Shown: one piece after another, positions 55,189-61,909 of the stretch
Layout: each line of letters begins with the position of its first letter
How positions within the stretch are numbered: the stretch's first letter is position 1
Assembly (NCBI RefSeq): GCF_004345645.1
Contig: NZ_SLWS01000018.1
Coordinates: 1-64,000 of the forward strand
From: Actinocrispum wychmicini
GTDB lineage: Bacteria > Actinomycetota > Actinomycetes > Mycobacteriales > Pseudonocardiaceae
Direction: 5' to 3'
DNA: 64,000 nucleotides
Made by a program: the position numbers and the translations under genes
The notes under the pieces: generated by a model
Told to the model about the DNA's origin: nothing
The model's input: the letters and a program-made list of their open reading frames with translations, nothing else
The model's database searches: none

Positions 55189-55461
55189 CTCCCCTGCCGG
55201 AGGTCGGTCGGCGACACAATCCAGTGTGGACACACAAGGACAGGCCAATCAGCCGTGCGCGGCCGATTGGCATGTGTCGCGCGTCACAGGCAGCAAACAC
55301 CCGGCTGCCGCCGCCGTCAAGGCCCCTGTCGTCGGGAACTGGGCATTCCGGGCGGAACATTCCCCTGCTCAGAGCCTTGTTCACGTCTTTTTTTGAGGCT
55401 AAAATAATGTACTCGACGGCCGGTCCGCCGCGCCGGATCCCCTGCACGAGAGGTGACAACG

Positions 55462-56679
55462 ATGTCGATCCGCCATTTCCGGCGGCCTCGGGCCCGAGCC
55501 GTGCTGTCGGCCGCTCTGCTGTTCGGTTCCCTGCTCGCCGGCGCGGCCATCGCCGACGCCGGCCAGGCGGGCATCCAGGCCACCACGTTCGACGACGAGT
55601 TCAACGGCCCCGCGGGCAGCGGGGTCGACGGCGGCAGGTGGACCATGGAAGTCGGCGACAACGTCAACAACCATGAGCGGGAGTTCTACACCAACAGCAC
55701 CAGCAACGCCGCCATGGACGGCCAGGGCCACCTGGTGATCACCGCCCGCCGGGAGAACCCGGGCAACTTCAACTGCTGGTACGGCCGTTGCCAGTACACG
55801 TCGGCGCGGCTCAACACCGCCGGCAAGTTCAGCCAGACGTACGGCCACTTCGAGACCAGGATGAAGATGTCGCAGGGCCAGGGCATGTGGCCGGCGTTCT
55901 GGATGCTCGGCGGCGGCAACTGGCCGACCGACGGCGAGATCGACATCATGGAGAACATCGGCCGCGAGCCCAACACCGTGCACGGCACCATTCACGGCCC
56001 CGGCTACTCCGGCGCGAACGGGATCGGCGCGGCCTTCAGCGGGCCACGCTTCGCCGACGACTTCCATGTCTTCGCTATCGACTGGTCGCCGAACCAGATC
56101 GTCTGGTCGGTCGACGGCAACGTCTACGAGACGCGCACCCCGGCCGACCTGCACGGCAACCGATGGGTGTACGACCACCCGTTCTTCGTCATCCTCAACC
56201 TCGCGGTCGGCGGTGACTGGCCGGGCGACCCGGACGGCAACACACCGATGCCGAACACGTTGACCGTCGACTACGTCCGCGTCACCTCCGGCGGCGGTGG
56301 CGGCAGCGCGATCACCGGCCTGGCGGGCAAGTGCGTCGACGTGGCGGGTGCCAACTCCGCCAACGGAACCGCGGTGCAGCTGTACGACTGCAACGGGACC
56401 GGCGCCCAGCAGTGGTCCCACAACGGCAGCGCTTTCCAGGCGTTGGGCAAGTGCCTGGACGTCTCCGGCGGCGGCACCGCGAACGGCACCCCGGTCCAGT
56501 TGTGGGACTGCAACGGGACCGGCGCGCAACAGTGGACGTACACGGCAGCGCACGACCTCGTCAACGTCCAGGCCAACAAGTGCCTTGACGTGACGGGCAA
56601 CAACGCCGCCAACGGGACCAGGCTCCAGATCTGGGACTGCACAGGCGGCGCGAACCAGAAGTGGAACGCACCGGCCTGA
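55462..56679 (+). CDS. Secreted GH16 beta-glucanase with ricin-type lectin domain
   Basis: A 405-residue exported enzyme. There is a signal peptide to about residue 34 (VLSAALLFGSLLAGAAIADA), a GH16 domain (about 40-275) with the catalytic ExDxxE motif in DGEIDIMENIG and the GMWPAFWMLGG and YDHPFFVILNLAVGG segments, then a Gly linker and a ricin B-type beta-trefoil (about 283-405) with three CVD/CLD...QLWDCNGTGAQQW repeats. It most likely cleaves beta-1,3-glucans (laminarin type), producing beta-glucosides for the GH1/ABC operon. ATG 55462 follows AGAGGTG; GTG 55453 is an alternative. Confidence 0.92.
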   Translation: MSIRHFRRPRARAVLSAALLFGSLLAGAAIADAGQAGIQATTFDDEFNGPAGSGVDGGRWTMEVGDNVNNHEREFYTNSTSNAAMDGQGHLVITARRENPGNFNCWYGRCQYTSARLNTAGKFSQTYGHFETRMKMSQGQGMWPAFWMLGGGNWPTDGEIDIMENIGREPNTVHGTIHGPGYSGANGIGAAFSGPRFADDFHVFAIDWSPNQIVWSVDGNVYETRTPADLHGNRWVYDHPFFVILNLAVGGDWPGDPDGNTPMPNTLTVDYVRVTSGGGGGSAITGLAGKCVDVAGANSANGTAVQLYDCNGTGAQQWSHNGSAFQALGKCLDVSGGGTANGTPVQLWDCNGTGAQQWTYTAAHDLVNVQANKCLDVTGNNAANGTRLQIWDCTGGANQKWNAPA

Positions 56680-56802
56680 TCACAGTCCAAAGGAGACGGC
56701 CGCAACGATCAAGTCGACTACACCATCGAGTACATTCAGCAAGAATGTAACCATATTACGCAATTTTGAGACAGAAGCAACCATTCCGGCGGCTCGGACA
56801 TC

Positions 56803-57522
56803 ATGAACACCATGACGGCTGAACGGCACCAGGACTGGGAAGGCTGCTACAACGCACGCGACCTCGGCGGGCTCAAACGCCGAGGCGGCGGCGAAACACG
56901 GTGGGGCACAACGTTTCGCTCCGACAACCCGGAGCGGCTGACCGAGGCCGCCTGGGCCAGGGTGCACGGTCTCGGCATCCGCACGGTCATCGACCTGCGC
57001 GGGGCGTACGAGGTCAAGCCGGACGGCCGGGCCGAGGACATCACGTCGCTGAACATCGTTATGGACGACGAGACCGACCGGGAGTTCTGGGACCACTGGA
57101 ACGGCACCATGTTGTCCGGCACACCCCTGTACTACCAGGCGTTTCTGGACCGCTTCCCGGAGCGGATCGGCGAGATCTGCACGGCTGTCGCCCGCGCCGA
57201 GCCGGGCGGCGTGCTGTTCCACTGTGCCGCCGGGCGGGACCGCACCGGGCTGATCGCATTGATCCTGCTCGCACTGGTGGACGTCGAACCCGAGGAGATC
57301 GCGGCCGACCACGGGTTGAGCGCCGACCGGCTGCGGCCGGCGTGGGCTGAACTGAACCTCGACGACCAGACCGCGACGATCGAACGCTTGATCGCCGCCG
57401 AGAATACCACTGCCCGCGAGTCGATTCTGTCCGCCGTGGCCGGACTCGATCCCGTGAAATACCTCCGCAACGCGGGTTTGACCAGCGAGGACATCGACTC
57501 TCTGCGTGCGCGACTGATCTGA
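56803..57522 (+). CDS. Tyrosine phosphatase, Y_phosphatase3 type
   Basis: A 239-residue protein of the MptpB/LipA-like tyrosine/lipid phosphatase family. It begins with the NARDLGGLKRRGGGETRWG motif of the group, has VIDLRGAYEVKP, and carries the P-loop HCAAGRDRTG with the catalytic Cys and Arg. The C-terminal helices (TIERLIAAENTTARESILSAV) match the lid region. Substrate could be phosphoprotein, phosphoinositide or sugar phosphate. ATG at 56803 or 56812. The 123-base region before it is AT-rich (AATGTAACCATATTACGC near 56743) and may hold the promoter. Confidence 0.85.
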   Translation: MNTMTAERHQDWEGCYNARDLGGLKRRGGGETRWGTTFRSDNPERLTEAAWARVHGLGIRTVIDLRGAYEVKPDGRAEDITSLNIVMDDETDREFWDHWNGTMLSGTPLYYQAFLDRFPERIGEICTAVARAEPGGVLFHCAAGRDRTGLIALILLALVDVEPEEIAADHGLSADRLRPAWAELNLDDQTATIERLIAAENTTARESILSAVAGLDPVKYLRNAGLTSEDIDSLRARLI

Positions 57523-57600
57523 TCTTCCCCTATCGGGCTACTCCGTTCGTATGAGCCGGGTTCCGGTCGTCCGCCCGCTGGGTAACGGCCATCTGCCCAA

Positions 57601-57613
57601 CCCCTATCTAGGG
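57601..57613. promoter_or_regulatory. CCCCTA-NN-TAGGG palindrome upstream of the AmfR-like gene
   Basis: CCCCTATCTAGGG lies 44 bases ahead of the regulator's ATG. The same arms and spacing occur at 23808-23820 (CCCCTAAGTAGGG). LuxR/NarL-type regulators bind such short palindromes; autoregulation is a possibility, not shown. Confidence 0.4.
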
Positions 57614-57656
57614 ATGGCGTGGGGTGCTCGCCCAGGGGCGCCCGAGGGAGGGAAGA

Positions 57657-58325
57657 ATGTCGGCAGGGCCGCAGATGAGCCCGGAGGCGTACGGAAAGCC
57701 GGTAGTAGGTGAGCCGAGGTTGATCAGCGTTCTGCTCGTCGTGGACATGGACCTGTTGCGCGACGCGTTGGTAACGCTGTTGTCCGACCAACAAGACATG
57801 GAGGTGGTCGCCGATCTGAAATGCGATGACAACGTGGTGGCCGTGGCTTCCCGGCTCCGGCCGGCCATTGCGGTGATCGACATCGACCAACCCGGCTCCC
57901 GCGGCCTGAAACTCGTGTACGACCTTCGGGACCAGATGCCGGCCACCCGCGTGGTCGCGCTGGCCGCCGCCAAACCACCCGGCCTGGTGCAGCAGGTCCT
58001 CACCGCGGAAGTGCTGGGTGTGGTGGACAAGCACACGTCGGCCGAGCGGCTGCTGCACGCCATCCGTGGCGTGGCCAAGGGTTCTCAGGTGGTGGACGTC
58101 AACCTCGCGGTCGCGGCGCTGTCCGCCGGCCCGAATCCGTTCACCCCAAGGGAACTGCAGGTACTCCGACTAGCCGCCGACGGCGCCTCCGGACCGGAGA
58201 TCGCCTCCCGGCTGTCGTTGTCCAAGGGGACCGTGCGCAACTACCTGTCCAAGGTGATGAACAAGACCTGCGCCCGGACCCGAATCGACGCCATCCGGAT
58301 CGTCCGCGAGGCCGGGTGGCTGTGA
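57657..58325 (+). CDS. amfR: AmfR/RamR-like NarL-family response regulator
   Basis: A 222-residue response regulator. It has a receiver domain (ISVLLVVDMDLLRDALVTLLSDQQDMEVV, with the Asp candidate in AIAVIDIDQPG) and a C-terminal LuxR HTH (FTPRELQVLRLAADGASGPEIASRLSLSKGTVRNYLSKVMNKT). The pattern and the position at the end of a class III lanthipeptide locus match RamR/AmfR, orphan regulators that activate the ram/amf operon and aerial growth in Streptomyces. ATG 57657 follows GAGGGAGGG. No sensor kinase is adjacent. Its 3' end overlaps the convergent ABC transporter frame by 156 bases. Confidence 0.82.
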   Translation: MSAGPQMSPEAYGKPVVGEPRLISVLLVVDMDLLRDALVTLLSDQQDMEVVADLKCDDNVVAVASRLRPAIAVIDIDQPGSRGLKLVYDLRDQMPATRVVALAAAKPPGLVQQVLTAEVLGVVDKHTSAERLLHAIRGVAKGSQVVDVNLAVAALSAGPNPFTPRELQVLRLAADGASGPEIASRLSLSKGTVRNYLSKVMNKTCARTRIDAIRIVREAGWL

Positions 58326-59984
58326 TGAACCGCTCCAGTGGCCCCAGAGATCGCGGTACAGCGGTGACGTCGCCATCAGCGCGGCGTGATCGCCGACGGC
58401 CGCGCTGACCCCGTCGAGCACCAGGATCCGCTCGGAACGGCGCGCCGAGCTGATCCGGTGAGCGATGACGACCAGCGTCCCCGCCCGTCGCGCGAACGCC
58501 TCCTCGGCCTGTCGCTCGGCCACCGGATCGAGGTGGCAGGTGGCCTCGTCCAACACGACCAGCTGGGCCGGTGACAGGTAGGCCCGGACCAACGCGATCA
58601 GCTGCCGCTCCCCGGCGGACAGCTCACCGGGCTCGACCTTGTCCCCGATCCGGGTGACCAGGTCCGCGGCCCCGATCGCCTGGACCGCCTGGTCTATCTC
58701 GACCTGGCGGGCATTCGGATTCAGGTACGTCACGTTCTCGTGGAATGTTCCGGCGAAGACGTACGCCTCCTGCGGGATCAGCACCCGCGCCGAGGGGGCG
58801 ACGTCACGGGCCGGGACGCCGCCCAGCCGGACGGTGCCCGAGTTCGGTGTCCGCAGCCCGCAGATCAGGCTGGCCAGCGTGGACTTGCCGATGCCGCTCG
58901 GCCCCACCACGGCGAGATGGTCGCCGGCGGCGACCGTGAGATCGAGCTCCCGCAGCACCGGTTCGGCATGCGGTCCGTACGCGAACGTGACATCCCGCAG
59001 CACGAGGTCGTACCCGACCGGTCGGCCGCCGGGCAACGCGGCGACCGGCTGCGACGACGTCTCGTCCAGGATTCGCCCCAGCGTGATGACGTACCGCAGG
59101 CCGCTGCCGCCGATGCCGGAGATCACGCCCTGCAACGCCGACTGAAGTCCGGAAAGGACATACGTCAACCCACCCATGATCGCGCCGGCGGTCAACCCGT
59201 TGCCCACCAGCCACGGCCCGGCGACCAGCAGGATCACCAACGGAGCCCAGCCACCCACGGCGAAGCACAGCGTCCGCAGCGCGGCGACCTTCGCCAACGC
59301 GCGTTCCGCGTTCGCCTGATCCTCGATCGGGCCAGCGACCATGGCGGCCGCGTGCTCCTCGGCACCGCACGCCACCACATCCCGCGCTCCGGCGAGCACC
59401 GACCCGGCGGTGCCCGCGAGCCGCTCGTCCGCCAGCACCGAGGCCCGTTGCCGGGCCGCGGAGATCCCCAACGTGGCGACGAAACCCGCGAACCCCAGCA
59501 GGAACGGCGGCATGATCAACAGGACGACGACGGGCGCCAGCGACAACATCCCGACGACCACACCGACGACCGTGACGACGAACCCGCGCAGCACCACGAT
59601 GATCCCGGCGTACGTGTCCCGGACCACCTCCACCTGACGGGTCAACCGGGCCAACGCGCCGTCGTCCGGCCGTTCGGCGGCCGCCCGGGACAACGCCCCG
59701 CCGACGACCCGCCGCACCAGTTCGTCCCGGAACGGCTCGACGATCGCGCCCAGCCGGCGGAAGACCTGCCGGGACGCGGTCGCCCCGACCACCGAGGCCA
59801 GCATCAGCCCGGCCAGCCAGGAGAACCCGACGGCGGCCCGGCCGGCGAGAAACCCGTCCACGGCGTTGCCCACGGCCAAGCCGGAGACGGCGGCCGGCAA
59901 CGCCTCCGGGAACGACCACACGGCGAGCGCCCACGCAGACCGCCCACGCAGGGCGTTGACCCCGTACCGAATCTCACGCCGCAC
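58170..59984 (-). CDS. ABC exporter half-transporter (AmfA/B, RamA/B-like)
   Basis: A 604-residue fused membrane/ATPase protein. Six helices are spread over residues 15-280, followed by Walker A GPSGIGKSTLASL, signature ELSAGERQLIAL and Walker B LVVLDEATCHLDP. The GTG at 59984 overlaps the other half-transporter's stop by 11 bases and follows GGGGAG. Homologues end near LYRDLWGHW; here about 55 further residues run antisense through the regulator gene and are probably non-functional. It presumably exports the lanthipeptide as a heterodimer with 59974-61647. Confidence 0.85.
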   Translation of the reverse strand: MRREIRYGVNALRGRSAWALAVWSFPEALPAAVSGLAVGNAVDGFLAGRAAVGFSWLAGLMLASVVGATASRQVFRRLGAIVEPFRDELVRRVVGGALSRAAAERPDDGALARLTRQVEVVRDTYAGIIVVLRGFVVTVVGVVVGMLSLAPVVVLLIMPPFLLGFAGFVATLGISAARQRASVLADERLAGTAGSVLAGARDVVACGAEEHAAAMVAGPIEDQANAERALAKVAALRTLCFAVGGWAPLVILLVAGPWLVGNGLTAGAIMGGLTYVLSGLQSALQGVISGIGGSGLRYVITLGRILDETSSQPVAALPGGRPVGYDLVLRDVTFAYGPHAEPVLRELDLTVAAGDHLAVVGPSGIGKSTLASLICGLRTPNSGTVRLGGVPARDVAPSARVLIPQEAYVFAGTFHENVTYLNPNARQVEIDQAVQAIGAADLVTRIGDKVEPGELSAGERQLIALVRAYLSPAQLVVLDEATCHLDPVAERQAEEAFARRAGTLVVIAHRISSARRSERILVLDGVSAAVGDHAALMATSPLYRDLWGHWSGSSQPPGLADDPDGVDSGPGAGLVHHLGQVVAHGPLGQRQPGGDLRSGGAVGG

Positions 59985-61647
59985 AGTTGGACTCCCCGAA
60001 CACCGAGCGGTACTCCGGCTGTCGCCACAGCGCGGCATGCGGCGCCACCGCTCTGACCTGGCCTGATTCCATCCACACCACCAGATCCGCGCGGGCCGCG
60101 GTGGCCACCCGGTGGGTCACGATCAGCCGGGTGCGGTGGCCGTGGTCGTCCGTCAGCGTCTGGCTGATCTGCATCTCGGTGACCATGTCCAGGCTCGATG
60201 TGGCGTCGTCCAGCACGAGCAGGCGCGCGGCCTGCCACGCGCGGGCCAGCCCGAGTCGCTGCGCCTCACCGCCGGACATCGGCGCCTCCCCCAAAGGTGT
60301 GTTGTATCCCAACGGAAGTCGTGACACGAACTCGTGCGCGTGGGTCGCCTCGGCCGCGTCCCGGACGTTGCCGGCACGTCCCATCCCGATCGCGTCGGCC
60401 ACCGTCCCGCCGACCAGGACCGGCCGTTCGAAGGCACACCCGACGGCCCGGCGCAGTTCGTCATGCTCCAAAGAGGACAGCGGGACGCCGTCGAGCAGCA
60501 CCGATCCGCTGTCGGGTTCCCTGAGTCGGGCGGCGACCGCGGCCAGCACCGACTTCCCCGCCCCGGACCGGCCGACCACGGCGACCGCGGCACCGCCCGG
60601 CACGGTCAGGCTCACCTGGTCCAACAGGGTCGAATCACCACTGTGGACGATCACGTCCTTGATCTCAAGCTGTCCCGGCCCCACCGGGAGCCGGGCGTCG
60701 CCGTACGTCGACGGCCGCGCCGCGAGCACCTCACTGGCTCGGCCGGCGGCCGCCTTCGACCGGGCCAACCGGCTGAACACGCCGGTCAGGCTGCCGAGTC
60801 CGGCGCCCATCACGGCGTACCGCGCCGCGGCGAACAGGTCGCCCGGGGTGATCCGGCCGGTCAGCATGGCGATCCCGCCGGTGCCCAGGACCGCGACTGT
60901 CACAAGTGGACCCGCGATGCCGCCCTGCGCGACCGACGTCGACAACACCTGCCAGCTCCGCTGGCCCTGCTCATGCAGTTCAGGCAGCTCACGCAGGACA
61001 CGGCGTTTCTCGTCGTGCACCGTGCCAGCCGCGGCTATGGTTCGCGCGCCGGCGAGCGACTCGGTCAGCCGAGCCGCGATCCTGCCCTGGACCTTCTGGT
61101 ACGTGCTGATGACCGCGGCTGTTCGCTTGGTGAACAGCCGCAGCACGACCGCGACCAGGGCGGTGCCGGCCAGGAACGCCACTGCCAGCCACGGGTCGAT
61201 GACCGTGAGGAGGACCAGGCTGCCGACAGGAGGCACCAGGGACGTCCACACGGTCACCACCGCTGGACCCGCCTGAGCGGCGTCCACCGCGTTCCCGGAT
61301 ACCCGGGTCACCAGGTCGCCCGTGTCGAACCGGCTCTTCGGCCCCACCGCGAGCAGGTGCCGAACCAGTCGGTTGCGCAGCCACGCTGTCGTGCCTGCCA
61401 CACACGCGGTGCCTGTGAACGTGGAAACCAGGTTGACCACGACACCGACCGCGATCAGTGCCCCGGACAACACCAGCCACTGCGTAGTTCCGGAGCCCGC
61501 GACGATCGCGTCGACGGCTCGTCCGAACACCGTGGGCAGCGCGAGCGCCGTCAAGGTGCCCACTACCGCGGACAACCCGATGACGGGCAGCCAACGGCCG
61601 CTGTGCCGCACGATCTCGCCGAACGTTGTTGCCGACGCGGTCCTCAC
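59974..61647 (-). CDS. ABC exporter half-transporter (AmfA/B, RamA/B-like)
   Basis: A 557-residue half-transporter with six N-terminal helices (GRWLPVIGLSAVVGTLTALAL and on), Walker A GRSGAGKSVLAAV, signature MSGGEAQRLGLARAW and Walker B LLVLDDATSSLD. The Q-loop and the final Glu after Walker B differ (DD instead of DE), typical for the degenerate partner of heterodimeric exporters. GTG 61647 follows AGGAG. It lies 72 bases after the precursor peptide gene, behind a hairpin. Confidence 0.87.
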   Translation of the reverse strand: MRTASATTFGEIVRHSGRWLPVIGLSAVVGTLTALALPTVFGRAVDAIVAGSGTTQWLVLSGALIAVGVVVNLVSTFTGTACVAGTTAWLRNRLVRHLLAVGPKSRFDTGDLVTRVSGNAVDAAQAGPAVVTVWTSLVPPVGSLVLLTVIDPWLAVAFLAGTALVAVVLRLFTKRTAAVISTYQKVQGRIAARLTESLAGARTIAAAGTVHDEKRRVLRELPELHEQGQRSWQVLSTSVAQGGIAGPLVTVAVLGTGGIAMLTGRITPGDLFAAARYAVMGAGLGSLTGVFSRLARSKAAAGRASEVLAARPSTYGDARLPVGPGQLEIKDVIVHSGDSTLLDQVSLTVPGGAAVAVVGRSGAGKSVLAAVAARLREPDSGSVLLDGVPLSSLEHDELRRAVGCAFERPVLVGGTVADAIGMGRAGNVRDAAEATHAHEFVSRLPLGYNTPLGEAPMSGGEAQRLGLARAWQAARLLVLDDATSSLDMVTEMQISQTLTDDHGHRTRLIVTHRVATAARADLVVWMESGQVRAVAPHAALWRQPEYRSVFGESNCAA

Positions 61648-61667
61648 CGAAGCTCCTATGATGGAGG

Positions 61668-61708
61668 GCGTGACCCCGGGGCGAGGCTCAGTCGTCCCGG
61701 GGCCACGC
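61668..61708 (-). terminator. Hairpin between precursor and transporter genes
   Basis: GCGTGACCCCGGGG (61668-61681) pairs with CCCGGGGCCACGC (61696-61708) with a single mismatch. Placed directly after the short precursor gene, it likely acts as a partial terminator or RNA-stabilising structure that keeps precursor mRNA in excess over transporter mRNA. Confidence 0.6.
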
Positions 61709-61719
61709 CTAGCTCAGAC

Positions 61720-61881
61720 TCAGTGGCAGAGCAGCAGGCTCAGGTCACTCGTGCCGTTGCACAGGGTCAGGCTCAGGTCGCTCGGGCAGCTGTGGCCGGA
61801 GCCGGAGCTTCCGTGGCCGCCGCCGCTGTCGCCGTGCGAAGGAGCGGTGTTCTCCATGCCCTGCAGGTCGAGAAGTGACAT
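61720..61881 (-). CDS. amfS: Class III lanthipeptide precursor (SapB/AmfS-like)
   Basis: A 53-residue precursor peptide. The leader starts MSLLDLQGME, matching the LxLQ-type recognition motif of class III systems (the SapB precursor begins MNLFDLQSME). A Gly/Ser/His-rich middle (15-30) follows. The core has two perfect Ser-x2-Ser-x3-Cys motifs, SDLSLTLC (34-41) and SDLSLLLC (45-52), the pattern that forms labionin or lanthionine rings, and one extra Cys at 32. ATG 61881 has GGAG at the correct distance. It lies 28 bases after the LanKC stop and before two ABC genes, the order of the ram/amf operons. The mature product is probably a SapB-like surfactant. Confidence 0.9.
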   Translation of the reverse strand: MSLLDLQGMENTAPSHGDSGGGHGSSGSGHSCPSDLSLTLCNGTSDLSLLLCH

Positions 61882-61909
61882 CGTCTTCTCCTAGAGTGTC
61901 GGGGGTTTA

